Positions 1 through 8,068 are shown, counted from the first letter of the stretch. The stretch: DNA of 16,098 nt from an uncultured Ruminiclostridium sp. (GCA_910585505.1 CAJUFF010000051.1:1-16098); one strand, 5' to 3'. Notes: generated from the letters alone by a model not told the origin. Translations and numbers: made by a program.

Positions 1-53
1 AATTTTTTTAACTTTTTTCCATTTTCCTATTGACTTTTTTATAGTTGGCTCCA

Positions 54-2399
54 TTATTTATACCCTGCTGTACGGTAGCCTTGAAGCGGACCGATGCCGT
101 TGGTGTCTCCGACAGTTCCATTGCCATTCGCAAAACGTATCATATACTTAACTATATCATTTGCTTTGTATTTTGCTGCTTCAATGGGTCCGCCTTCGTC
201 AGCGCTCCAACTCTTTTTATAATCATAAGGAGATGTAAATATAAGCATAACAGATGGGTTTGTATATGTATAACTGCCTACTATCAATCCGCCAAAAAAC
301 CGCAATCCTGCGCTACCGCCATTGCTCTTCATTTTGGAAAAGGGAGAATAAATAAAACCGCATAAACTTGCTTGGGCATTGGCATCTATATAATTATTCG
401 TAAGCATACTTGTCAGTTTTCCATCAGTTCCTCTAACTTTGCCGTTGGTAACAATAAAAATATTATTATGAGCGTTTCCTGAATGTCCTATTACGGCTTG
501 ATCCATTATCGTAACTGTCCGTTTTGTTGACGAAGTGGGGGGGGACTCCGTATCTGGATCAATCTTTTTTAAAATCGGGACAATTTGCGATTTTGTAGGT
601 TCGTTGTTTGTGCAATATACAGCCTTTCTGTTTGTTGCCAAATCGTCAATATTGTCCATACCACTCAAATAAAGCGCTAAATCCTCGTGACCTATAAACT
701 GTTGTTCATTAAGCTTAAAATTGGTGTCACTCGGAAGAATAAAAACAACCGAATGTTCTCCGCGTACAAGTACATTAGTTGCATTTGTGTTTGTGAAAAA
801 AGAAAATAATTTGTTCCCATCGCTGTCTGTCTGACCGTTACTGTCAAGATAAATATATAAATCACTACTTGTAGCGTCAAACACAAGTGTATCTCCATTG
901 TACCAATTTGCAGTTATCGGCACGATTTTGCAACTTTTCTTTATTTCGCAAACCAAGCCACTGTTATTGTCGTACTTATTATACCTTGACATACTGTAAT
1001 ACCCATTTGGATCGTTAAATACTTGTTTTCCGCTATTGGGGACTCCCTCCGGCCAGATTACTTGATTCGGAGCATTTGTCAAGTCAATAGTATTAGATAC
1101 ACTCAAAACAGAATCTGTGTTGAAATAACCCTCCGCGTCCCAATCTTCATATCTGTTGACTTTTGTATTTGTAATAATATATTCCGAAACCTCAGTCCAC
1201 GTGGATACGGGAGAACTATCAGCCGTTTTTGCATTAAGCAACGCATTCGTAATGTCGGCTTCTATAATGACGGAACTTGCATTTTCCAAATTTAAACTAG
1301 AGTATGAAGTGCAATTTTTCGTTACTTTAGTTTCGTCACATTTTATTTTTTTTGCATATATATTGCCGTTTAATTCGACATCACCTTTAACATAAAAGGT
1401 TCCCATACTACCATTTACCGACGAACCAATCTTCAAATCTTTGTTAATATAAAATATTGCATTTTCTCCGGTACTTACGTTAATGGTACAATTTCCGTTT
1501 ATAAAGAAATTTGCTTTGCAGTCTGGAATCATAGCGTCAAGAATCAAATCGCCCATTACATAAACATTTTTTGCTTTTATAGCTTTGTTAGACCCCGGCG
1601 TGTTAATAAAATTCCCTCCGACAAAGATTGACTCAGGGTCAAGGCCAGAACCGCCTGCACTGGTTATGTAAAAATTTTCACCTATGACAATTTCATACTT
1701 GTCGGTTGGCTTCACCTTAACATATTGCATACCGGTGTCATTAAAAGTGCCGGATACATAAAGAGAGTCATGAAGTTGTGAATTACCCTGGCCGAAAGCA
1801 GTATAGTCATTCTCAAAATAAGCATCGCTAAAAAGCTCACCGCATTGTAGTATTACATCTTCTGGTCTTCCGCCTGTACTTGTCAAAAATCTTGTAAAAT
1901 ATTCTGCGGGACCTAAAATAATTTCCTTAACCTCGGTTACAACGATAGTTTCACCGTTATACTCCGAGGTAGTTTTAATATCATAAGTATAAATAGTATT
2001 ATCTGAATTTGTCGGATCAATCCGCTGTCCTTTATATGTTATATTAACATTAGCTTCGCCCATATTTATAGATGAAAGATCAATTTTACTGGTAATATCT
2101 ATATTTTTGCCGGGGTTTTTCATGTTCAGCATTTGACCGATAATAGTATCCTCAAACTCACTGAGATCTTTCCCGCTTTTCGATATCGCTTCAAGATACC
2201 CATCAATATACTTCGACACCGTATCGCTCACCGACACCGCCGTCTGATAACTCTGTTCACTGCTATACCTGACATTAACCGAACTATGCTGATTATTTAC
2301 AATATAGAAAGTAGCCGAAGCCGCAACAATCAGTATCGACATTACAACCACAACAAGGAAAAGGACACTTCCCTTTTTATTCAGCAGTTTTTTCATCAT
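54..2399 (-). CDS. PilX-like large pseudopilin / minor pilin with beta-helix-like repeats
   Basis: 781-residue protein, probably exported and pilus-associated. The N-terminus has a short basic stretch (MMKKLLNKKG), then a hydrophobic helix at about residues 11-34 (SVLFLVVVVMSILIVAASA), as in prepilins and PilX/GspK-type minor pilins. The likely prepilin cleavage point is after Gly10. Position 5 of the mature form is Leu, not the Glu of major pilins, as in GspK-type tip subunits. Residues 258-343 hold five units of the form FxVxGDxxI, starting at 258, 279, 298, 316 and 335, which suggests a beta-helix or beta-solenoid. A Pro/Ser/Thr-rich stretch lies around the ESPPTSS segment, coded at about 530-550. 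The start is ATG-ATG with AAAGGA seven bases upstream. It is last of the visible pil genes, 82 bases after pilO. Its DNA is clearly richer in A+T than the other pil genes. The pseudopilin role is inferred from the N-terminus and context; adhesion is only a guess. Confidence 0.7.
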   Translation of the reverse strand: MMKKLLNKKGSVLFLVVVVMSILIVAASATFYIVNNQHSSVNVRYSSEQSYQTAVSVSDTVSKYIDGYLEAISKSGKDLSEFEDTIIGQMLNMKNPGKNIDITSKIDLSSINMGEANVNITYKGQRIDPTNSDNTIYTYDIKTTSEYNGETIVVTEVKEIILGPAEYFTRFLTSTGGRPEDVILQCGELFSDAYFENDYTAFGQGNSQLHDSLYVSGTFNDTGMQYVKVKPTDKYEIVIGENFYITSAGGSGLDPESIFVGGNFINTPGSNKAIKAKNVYVMGDLILDAMIPDCKANFFINGNCTINVSTGENAIFYINKDLKIGSSVNGSMGTFYVKGDVELNGNIYAKKIKCDETKVTKNCTSYSSLNLENASSVIIEADITNALLNAKTADSSPVSTWTEVSEYIITNTKVNRYEDWDAEGYFNTDSVLSVSNTIDLTNAPNQVIWPEGVPNSGKQVFNDPNGYYSMSRYNKYDNNSGLVCEIKKSCKIVPITANWYNGDTLVFDATSSDLYIYLDSNGQTDSDGNKLFSFFTNTNATNVLVRGEHSVVFILPSDTNFKLNEQQFIGHEDLALYLSGMDNIDDLATNRKAVYCTNNEPTKSQIVPILKKIDPDTESPPTSSTKRTVTIMDQAVIGHSGNAHNNIFIVTNGKVRGTDGKLTSMLTNNYIDANAQASLCGFIYSPFSKMKSNGGSAGLRFFGGLIVGSYTYTNPSVMLIFTSPYDYKKSWSADEGGPIEAAKYKANDIVKYMIRFANGNGTVGDTNGIGPLQGYRTAGYK
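537..544 (-). repeat. C8 homopolymer inside the pseudopilin gene
   Basis: Eight G on the plus strand, which is eight C in the coding strand, covering part of the Ser-Pro-Pro codons of the ESPPTSS segment. Homopolymers of this length in surface-protein genes can slip during replication and switch a gene off by frameshift. The reading frame is intact here. Whether the tract varies is not visible from one sequence. Confidence 0.6.
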
Positions 2400-2414
2400 T
2401 ATGCCGTCCTTTCA

Positions 2415-2447
2415 CCGCCCTTCGGGCGGGTTCTGCCGCATTTGCGG
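2415..2447 (-). other. Two small GC-rich hairpins between pilO and the pseudopilin gene
   Basis: CCGCCC-TTC-GGGCGG at 2415-2429 and CCGC-ATTT-GCGG at 2436-2447 stand out in an otherwise AT-rich 82-base gap. On the transcript they lie directly before the AAAGGA ribosome binding site of the pseudopilin gene. No U-run follows either hairpin, so they are poor terminator candidates. An mRNA-processing or stability element setting different levels of pilO and the pseudopilin is an inference. Confidence 0.45.
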
Positions 2448-2481
2448 AATTTTCTCTCTTTATTTTCGCTCTGTTTTTCAA

Positions 2482-3414
2482 TTACGCCGCCGGAGTATCC
2501 GTCTGTTCGGACTGCTCCTGCCCGGCTTCCTCGTTCTCTTCGATCTGAAGCTCCTTTACACAGTAAAGGGTCATATTTATACTGTAAGTTGATTCGTCCG
2601 TATCTTTTACACGCGTATCATCAGAAATTTGCGCGGCGGACTGAACGGGTAACGGATTTCCGTTTTCGTCTGTGACGGGCGGAAGGGTGGGAGTCTCCCG
2701 TTCGGTTGACGCGGGGGCTTTTGTGTAATTTATCTCGGCGCTGTGAATATAGGTGGCGCGCTCGAGATTGTGGACATAATCAAGAAAATCAAGATATTGC
2801 TGCCTGGTGCAGGTCACGTCAAAGTCGGCGGTTATGGAGCCTATGGTCTGGTTCTCCGCTGAGAGCTGAAGCCGCTTAAGGTCTTTCAGAAGCTTTGCGG
2901 AAAGCTCTTCATAAATTGCCGTAAAAGCCTCGTCCTCAATAACATTGCCGTCGGCGTCGTAATTAAGGTCATATTGGCTAAGGTCAACTCCTTGGCTGTC
3001 ACGGTAGCCGGAATATTCTTTAAGAGGATATGTTACGAAGGTTTCCACAAAAGTGCTCAAAGATAAAGTCGAAGTGGTAAATTCGCCGATTCTCAGGGAG
3101 TCGGTGCCTATGCCGCCGTTTTGCAGTATTTCCCTGAACATGGCGTCCGCCTGATAAGTGGTCATATCGTCGTAAAAATAATCGGCATAATCCTTTGCCG
3201 CCTCCATAGCGTCTTTAAGCTCCTGATCTATGGTGGATTCTCTCGTTAAGCTGTTGTAAAGCTGATCGCGGCGTACTCTCGCGTCTTCGAGACTCGCTTT
3301 GTTGCCGCTTATCTTCTGGTATTCGGGGACAACCAACATAAATGCCCCCACAGCCATAATAACTATGGCAAGAAACACGGCTAATATAACCTTTTCCTTA
3401 TTGCTTAATTTCAT
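2482..3414 (-). CDS. pilO: PilO-like type IV pilus assembly protein
   Basis: 310-residue bitopic membrane protein of the pilus inner-membrane alignment complex, the partner of PilN. It has a short cytoplasmic N-terminus (MKLSNKEK), one transmembrane helix at about 9-29, then a heptad-like coiled-coil stretch (about 33-75) and an alpha/beta extracytoplasmic region. This is the PilO architecture, although family members are usually nearer 200 residues. The C-terminal part is longer, with a Pro/Thr-rich linker (about 233-262) and an acidic Glu/Gln tail (about 289-310). The ATG start has a strong GGGAGG eight bases upstream (complement of 3423-3428), sitting inside the 3' end of the preceding gene. 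The two genes overlap by 17 bases, so they are probably translationally coupled. The assignment rests on topology and gene order, as the sequence itself is weakly conserved. Confidence 0.75.
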   Translation of the reverse strand: MKLSNKEKVILAVFLAIVIMAVGAFMLVVPEYQKISGNKASLEDARVRRDQLYNSLTRESTIDQELKDAMEAAKDYADYFYDDMTTYQADAMFREILQNGGIGTDSLRIGEFTTSTLSLSTFVETFVTYPLKEYSGYRDSQGVDLSQYDLNYDADGNVIEDEAFTAIYEELSAKLLKDLKRLQLSAENQTIGSITADFDVTCTRQQYLDFLDYVHNLERATYIHSAEINYTKAPASTERETPTLPPVTDENGNPLPVQSAAQISDDTRVKDTDESTYSINMTLYCVKELQIEENEEAGQEQSEQTDTPAA

Positions 3415-4906
3415 ACCCGTTGCCTCCCTTCAAAAGCATAGTCAGGCTGAATGTGTAGGTTATGGGGGAGTTTTCATTTTCCGGGTCTTGGGGCGTTCCC
3501 TCATAGCCGTTATAGGATATGTTTTCAAAATATCCCTGTTCCACAAGCGCCTTTACATATTCGGAAGGCTTGTTGTCCGCGTCGGCGGTAAAGGTAGCGG
3601 ATACGTTGTAGCCGTCTATTCTCACGCTTTCCGTTATCATCATTCCCTCAAGCAGGGGTTCTTCAAGCTTTACCTTTATATCGCTTATCATGGCGGGCTG
3701 AAAATCAAACAAATCCTTGGCAAGCTTTATGTTGTCGCCGTATTGGGTAATGCCCGACAGCTTATTTATCTTTTCGTTGAGAACGGTGAGTCTCTCCTGA
3801 ATTTCGGGAGCGTTTATTTCGGCTTCCACCACGTTTCTCTGAGATATCAGGTTGTTGTTTTCGGTATTGAACAGGTAATATGCGCCCGCCACCGCGGCGG
3901 CGGAAAGGAGAAGACTTAGCACAAGAATCGCTCCGTATGCGCTCGTGGACTTTTTCTCCTTTGCGGAGCTTGATTTAAGCAGGTCTATGCGATCATAGTC
4001 GCGCTTGGGTTTAAAATAAGCGGAAACAGCGTTTGCGTACTGAGCAAAATCAAATTCACAGAAGGAGACTATGTTTCCGGGAGCGTTCAGAGCGTGGCTT
4101 GAAGTGTTAAATGACGACATCGCGTTGGTAAGGAGAATAAGGTCGGGAATCTGACCGTAGAAGCTTATTTCCTTTAAGGGCTTGGCATTGGGGCGGCTGT
4201 TCAGAAATTGAATCATACGGTAAACATTGTCGTAAACCGCCTGTACCAAAGAGTCGGGGTCTCCGTTTATCTCATCGGCGTCAATGGACACGCGGCGGGA
4301 GAAAGAAAGCCTTCCGTCGTCGTAAAGGTTGATACTGATAAAGTCGTATTCTATCTGTACCATCATCAAAGGCATCTGGTTGATAAGCTTCTGACTGCTT
4401 TCCACCATACGGGTGATACAGCTTGTGCTGACGTAAAGGGCTTTGAGAGAAAGACCAAGCTGTGAGAAAAGCCTTACATATCCGTCCGCCAGCCTCTGGG
4501 GTACGGCGGTGGCGAGGACTCTGATCATGGGGTTCTTGTTCTCGTCCTCAAGCTCTTCAACTATATTAAAGGATATATTGTAATCGGCGTTGAGATTCAT
4601 ATTGCTTTTGATCATCGTCTCGACTACAAAAGAATTTTTGATGTTCTTGGGGCGCGGAAGTATAAGCTCTTTGTTGAGGATAAGGCTGGAGCCTATTTCG
4701 GCTATCATATCCTTTTCCTTGATGTCGTTGGTGGTGAAAAAGTCCAGAAGTTCCCCCGCGAGCATTGGAACGTCGACAATAAAGCCGTTTTCCACAAGTC
4801 CCGTGGGAAGAGTCAGGGTTTCAACCTGAATAACCCTTATTTTGCTCCCCATAAGCGAGCCGCGGACTATCTTAATATGATGGTCGGTAAAGTCAAGTGA
4901 AAGCAT
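3398..4906 (-). CDS. PilM-PilN fusion, type IV pilus assembly platform protein
   Basis: 502 residues with two parts. Residues 1-300 match a PilM-like actin-fold domain (SLDFTDHHIKIVRG at the start, LPRPKNIKNSFVVETMI at about 83-99). The glycine- and serine-rich phosphate loop usual in PilM (GIDIGSSSIK-like) is replaced by SLDFTDHHIK, so nucleotide binding is doubtful. Residues 306-500 look like PilN: a RIDLLK motif (306-311) resembling the I-N-L-L-P motif with which PilN binds PilM, a transmembrane helix at about 323-345, a coiled coil (about 350-390), then an extracytoplasmic domain. Separate PilM and PilN are usual in Proteobacteria; here one chain holds both. It follows pilC by 65 bases and overlaps pilO by 17. 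The ATG start has AAAGGAA about eight bases upstream. The pil-platform role is confident; the domain boundaries are estimates. Confidence 0.8.
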   Translation of the reverse strand: MLSLDFTDHHIKIVRGSLMGSKIRVIQVETLTLPTGLVENGFIVDVPMLAGELLDFFTTNDIKEKDMIAEIGSSLILNKELILPRPKNIKNSFVVETMIKSNMNLNADYNISFNIVEELEDENKNPMIRVLATAVPQRLADGYVRLFSQLGLSLKALYVSTSCITRMVESSQKLINQMPLMMVQIEYDFISINLYDDGRLSFSRRVSIDADEINGDPDSLVQAVYDNVYRMIQFLNSRPNAKPLKEISFYGQIPDLILLTNAMSSFNTSSHALNAPGNIVSFCEFDFAQYANAVSAYFKPKRDYDRIDLLKSSSAKEKKSTSAYGAILVLSLLLSAAAVAGAYYLFNTENNNLISQRNVVEAEINAPEIQERLTVLNEKINKLSGITQYGDNIKLAKDLFDFQPAMISDIKVKLEEPLLEGMMITESVRIDGYNVSATFTADADNKPSEYVKALVEQGYFENISYNGYEGTPQDPENENSPITYTFSLTMLLKGGNGYEIKQ

Positions 4907-4971
4907 ATGTATTATTCCTTTCGTTTTTTGGGAGGAAACAATTCGCGTTTTTATACCAATAAGGAAATTGG

Positions 4972-6165
4972 CTACGCTATGTTGCCCATCGCCTGATACA
5001 TCGCGGGATATATCGCCAGAAGTATGGCGCAGACAAGAACGCCCATTATAAGTATCATCGCCGGCTGAAGCATCGCGGTAAGGCGGTCTATGGCGGTATC
5101 CGCCTCATCGTCGTAATAATCGGCGGTTTTATCGAGTATCTCATCAAGAGTTCCCGATTCCTCGCCTACCAATACTACCGATACGAATACGGGATCGAAT
5201 ATTCCCGTCCTGCCCAAGGCAGTGGAAAAGCTTTCGCCCTGCTTTACGTTTTCGATAACCGTCACAAACTCCTGGCTTATATAGCTGTTGCCCAAAACCT
5301 GCTCCGATTTCTGGATACATTCAACCATGGGCATACCGGAGGAGAACAAGTTGCTCATTGTGTGGGCGAACCGAGAGGTATAAATGGTACAGATAAGCTT
5401 GCCCGCTTTAGGAATCCTTACCTTTGTTCTGTCCCACCACAGCTTTATTCCGGGTACCTTTTTAAGGAATTTTATAAGCAGCACAATCGCCACTATAACT
5501 CCTATGTAAATATACGGATAATGCACCATACTGTCGCTTACCGAAAGGAGAAAAGCGGTAAAAGCGGGGATATCGTCGGGATTGCTGAACATGCTCGCGA
5601 AGCTCGGCATTACGAAAGCAAACAGAGCCACCACGATTACCAGCATTATAATTCCCAAAATTATAGGATAGCTCATGGCGGACTTGATTTTGTTGCTGGT
5701 TTTATTTTCTTTATCGTAATGAGAGGAAAGGCGTTTCATTATATGGTCGAGGTTACCGCTGCTCTCGCCCGCCGCGACCATGCTTACAAACAGATTGGGG
5801 AAGGCGTTCCCCTGTGAAATAAGGGCTTCGGAAAAAGACTTTCCCCTTTGCACGTCGTCGTACATTTCAATCAGCAGCGCTTTTTTCTTCTTGTCCTCCT
5901 GCTGATTTATAAGGATCGACAGGGCTTTTATAAGGCTTATGCCCGAAGTGAGCATAGTGCTGATCTGTCGGGAAAAGAAAGCCAAATCCTTGGTTTTGAA
6001 TTTAACCTTTGCGTCCTGCATCTTTTCCGATTCCTCGGTAAACGATGAACAGAACAGCCCCTTATCCCTGAGCTTTTTCACCAACGCGTCCTTGTCCTCG
6101 GCGTTTTCCTTGCCGCGGACGGTTCTGCCGCTTAAATCGGTGGCAATATACCTGAAAACAGCCAC
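4972..6165 (-). CDS. pilC: PilC/GspF-family type IV pilus inner-membrane platform protein
   Basis: 397 residues, the usual length for PilC/GspF. This is the polytopic membrane protein on which the PilB and PilT motors act to assemble or retract the pilus. There are two repeated T2SSF domains, about 62-185 and 263-388. Each carries the family's small-residue and Gly-Glu signature: AAGESSGNLD at 131-140 and LVGEESGTLD at 332-341. Three transmembrane segments are visible, at about 168-188, 217-233 and 369-391. The start is GTG with AGGA eight bases upstream. It is the first gene of the pil operon, directly behind a promoter at 6213-6241. The family is shared with type II secretion, but the PilM/N and PilO neighbours favour a pilus system. 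Confidence 0.93.
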   Translation of the reverse strand: MAVFRYIATDLSGRTVRGKENAEDKDALVKKLRDKGLFCSSFTEESEKMQDAKVKFKTKDLAFFSRQISTMLTSGISLIKALSILINQQEDKKKKALLIEMYDDVQRGKSFSEALISQGNAFPNLFVSMVAAGESSGNLDHIMKRLSSHYDKENKTSNKIKSAMSYPIILGIIMLVIVVALFAFVMPSFASMFSNPDDIPAFTAFLLSVSDSMVHYPYIYIGVIVAIVLLIKFLKKVPGIKLWWDRTKVRIPKAGKLICTIYTSRFAHTMSNLFSSGMPMVECIQKSEQVLGNSYISQEFVTVIENVKQGESFSTALGRTGIFDPVFVSVVLVGEESGTLDEILDKTADYYDDEADTAIDRLTAMLQPAMILIMGVLVCAILLAIYPAMYQAMGNIA

Positions 6166-6212
6166 TTTTTTGATCCTGCCTTTCCGTAAAATCTTCCTAA
6201 CAATTTATGTTA

Positions 6213-6241
6213 ATTATAACATAAAAACAATAAATGTACAA
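6213..6241 (-). promoter_or_regulatory. Predicted sigma-A promoter of the pil operon
   Basis: On the minus strand: -35 TTGTAC (6236-6241), 17-base spacer, -10 TATAAT (6213-6218). The bases TGT directly before the -10 make it an extended -10 promoter. Transcription would begin near 6206, about 40 bases before the pilC GTG. It lies just beyond the lysC terminator, so the pil genes probably form their own transcription unit. Confidence 0.65.
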
Positions 6242-6291
6242 TAAAAAAACGAAAAGTTTTTCACTTAACTTACATTTTTTGTTGAAGTTAA

Positions 6292-6341
6292 CAAAAAAAC
6301 GGGTTCATAAATTACACAAAAGGCAAAACAATAAACCCGTT
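6292..6341 (-). terminator. Intrinsic terminator after aspartate kinase
   Basis: Read on the minus strand: AACGGGTT, about 28 bases, AACCCGTT, then a run of seven T. The 8-bp stem arms are 6334-6341 and 6298-6305, and the T-run is the complement of 6292-6298. The loop is long, which weakens the prediction. The position, just past the aspartate kinase stop and before the pil promoter, fits. Confidence 0.65.
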
Positions 6342-6377
6342 AATTTGTCACTTATAAAAACATTTGTAACCAAAAAA

Positions 6378-7694
6378 TTATTCGGAGAGCATAAACATAT
6401 CGTAAATGACCCTTATCGCCTTTTCAAAATCCTTCTCGTCTATTCCTACGATTATATTAAGCTCGCTGGAGCCCTGATCTATCATTTTGATATTTATATC
6501 GGCATGGGAAAGGGCGGCAAAAATACGTGTGGCGGTTCCTTTTTTCTCGCGCATATTTCTTCCCACCACCGCGACCAGCGCCATATTGTTTATTACCTCG
6601 ATATGATTAGCGTGGGTTATCTGTGAAATATAGCGCACCGTATCGGGATGGCTGTTAAGCTCCTCGGTGCTGACCACTATGCTCATGGTGTCGATACCGG
6701 TGGGAATATGCTCGAAGCCGAGGCCTTCGTTGTCAAGAACCGTGAGAATGCGCCTTAAAAATCCTACCTCGGAATTCATTTCGTCCTTTTCTATGGAGAT
6801 AACGCTGAAATGCTTTTTGCCCGCTATGCCCGTTATAATCTTGTGCTCGGTGCCTTCGGGGGCTTCGGGGACAATCATTGTGCCCGGCGCGTCGGGAAGG
6901 TTGGTATTCCTTATATTTATTGGTATTCCGGCGGCACGGACGGGGAAAATAGCGTCCTGATGAAGCACCGATGCGCCCATATAGGACAGCTCGCGCAGCT
7001 CTTTATAGGTGATATAGTCGATTATCTCCGGATTTTCAACCACATGGGGATCCGCCGCAAGGAAGCCGCTCACATCGGTCCAGTTTTCGTACATTTCGGC
7101 GTTTATGGCTTTGGCAACCACCGAACCGGTGAAATCGCTTCCCCCGCGGGAAAATGTCTGAATCGTGCCGTCGGGCTTAGCACCGTAAAATCCCGGTATT
7201 ACCGCTTCCGAATAGCCGCCTAACACGGAGGAAAGACAAGCGTCGGTAAGATCCGGGTCAAAATCACCGTTTGCGGTAAAAAACACGCATTTCGCCGCGT
7301 CAACGAACTGAAAACCCAGATAATTGGCTAAAATTATACCGTTGAGATACTCGCCTCTGCTGGCAGCGTAATCTCTTCCCACCCGTTTTTTAAAATTTTC
7401 GGTTATTTTTTCGTACTCGTTATCAAGGCTTATGGTAAGCCCCAGATCGCTTATTATCCCGTCAAAACGGTCGGCGATTGGGAGAAATTCAGCCGTGGCG
7501 TTTCTTCCGAGACCCACCGCGTCATAGCAGGAATAGAGCATATCCGTAACTTTTATATCTTCGGGAGAACGTTTTCCCGGAGCTGATGGAACAACGTAGC
7601 GCCTTTTGCGGTCGCTTCGTATGATCTGAGCCACTTTTCTGAACTGATTGGCGTCGGCAAGTGAACTGCCGCCGAATTTTACTACTTTTGCCAT
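6378..7694 (-). CDS. lysC: Aspartate kinase (aspartokinase)
   Basis: 438 residues. It phosphorylates aspartate with ATP, the first step towards lysine/diaminopimelate, threonine and methionine. The amino-acid kinase fold starts with the signature VKFGGSS (residues 5-11, Lys6 catalytic). The SRGGSDFTG motif (182-190) and the WTDVSGF and ADPHVV segments (205-219) are the nucleotide-binding region. Two C-terminal ACT domains follow, about 287-345 and 372-435, the usual site of allosteric feedback by lysine or threonine. The length fits single-function aspartokinases. ATG start with AAAGG eight bases upstream. It appears monocistronic, with a promoter at 7844-7872 and a terminator at 6292-6341. 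I see no lysine-riboswitch-like structure in its AT-rich leader, so control is probably by ACT feedback. Which amino acid inhibits it cannot be read from the sequence. Confidence 0.95.
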   Translation of the reverse strand: MAKVVKFGGSSLADANQFRKVAQIIRSDRKRRYVVPSAPGKRSPEDIKVTDMLYSCYDAVGLGRNATAEFLPIADRFDGIISDLGLTISLDNEYEKITENFKKRVGRDYAASRGEYLNGIILANYLGFQFVDAAKCVFFTANGDFDPDLTDACLSSVLGGYSEAVIPGFYGAKPDGTIQTFSRGGSDFTGSVVAKAINAEMYENWTDVSGFLAADPHVVENPEIIDYITYKELRELSYMGASVLHQDAIFPVRAAGIPINIRNTNLPDAPGTMIVPEAPEGTEHKIITGIAGKKHFSVISIEKDEMNSEVGFLRRILTVLDNEGLGFEHIPTGIDTMSIVVSTEELNSHPDTVRYISQITHANHIEVINNMALVAVVGRNMREKKGTATRIFAALSHADINIKMIDQGSSELNIIVGIDEKDFEKAIRVIYDMFMLSE

Positions 7695-7843
7695 TGTATC
7701 TGCCTTTCTTTGGTTGAAATTTTTGGGTATACTATATTATTTGCAAATAAGGGAATTTTTGATATTATTTATTGTAAAAGCAAAATCCTGTTAATAAAAA
7801 TATTAAGCAAAATGATTCCTTTTTGATTATACAATTTTAATTC

Positions 7844-7872
7844 ATTATAACATATTTTTTGTAAAAATGCAA
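7844..7872 (-). promoter_or_regulatory. Predicted promoter of lysC
   Basis: On the minus strand: -10 TATAAT (7844-7849) preceded by TGT, forming an extended -10, with a weak -35 TTGCAT (7867-7872) at 17-base spacing. Transcription would start near 7837, giving a leader of about 140 AT-rich bases. Confidence 0.55.
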
Positions 7873-7887
7873 ATTTTTCTTTTTATA

Positions 7888-7916
7888 TTGACAATCTCCC
7901 CAGTTTATGCTATATT
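7888..7916 (+). promoter_or_regulatory. Strong sigma-A promoter of the plus-strand hypothetical gene
   Basis: Consensus -35 TTGACA (7888-7893), exactly 17 bases of spacer, then -10 TATATT (7911-7916). Transcription would start near 7923 and leave a leader of about 150 bases before the gene. Confidence 0.75.
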
Positions 7917-7921
7917 ATAAG

Positions 7922-8068
7922 CGGGGAAGGCACCCATTACAAAAAACGGCATTTTACAAATTGTTCTTAACGCGCTCCTTTTTCCCCCGCATACGATTTC
8001 GGGAGCATTTCAGGCAGCGTTCTGAAAACGTTTATTGAAACGCCGAAAACGATTAAGGACACATATTT
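7922..8068 (+). promoter_or_regulatory. Long, possibly structured 5' leader
   Basis: About 147 bases between the predicted transcription start and the first possible start codon. Nested complementary segments are visible: AACGC-GCTCC (7969-7978) can pair with GGAGC (8002-8006) and GCGTT (8017-8021). GCGGGG (7921-7926) can pair with CCCCGC (7985-7990), which competes with the first pairing. CGTTT-ATTG-AAACG (8029-8042) is a small hairpin. I do not recognise a known riboswitch class. The layout is compatible with a cis-acting RNA element, but no folding was computed. Confidence 0.4.

Larger units (their letters stand above)
7695..8068. other. Divergent intergenic region between lysC and the plus-strand gene
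   Basis: 374 bases without a gene. The left half is strongly AT-rich and holds the lysC leader and promoter. The middle (7844-7916) holds two back-to-back promoters whose -35 boxes lie 15 bases apart. The right part, from about 7922, is the G/C-richer leader of the plus-strand gene. A second TATAAT on the minus strand (7826-7831) lacks a convincing -35 box. No reading frame of note was found. Confidence 0.7.

Noticed and set aside
1..53. Start of a further pil gene to the left (minus strand AGGAAAATGG near base 20)
   Set aside because: The frame after that ATG stops after four codons, so no gene start can be supported; the operon may still continue beyond the edge.
2133..2675. 180-codon plus-strand open frame spanning the pseudopilin start and pilO end
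   Set aside because: It is antisense to two supported genes and their intergenic hairpins, and its product is Arg/Pro/His-rich without any motif.
3299..3919. 206-codon plus-strand open frame
   Set aside because: Antisense to pilO and the PilM-PilN gene. Long antisense frames of this kind follow from the codon use of the real genes.
7695..7837. Lysine riboswitch before aspartate kinase
   Set aside because: Expected because many Firmicutes control lysC this way, but the leader is uniformly AT-rich and I see none of the long helices or conserved purine-rich junction of that class.
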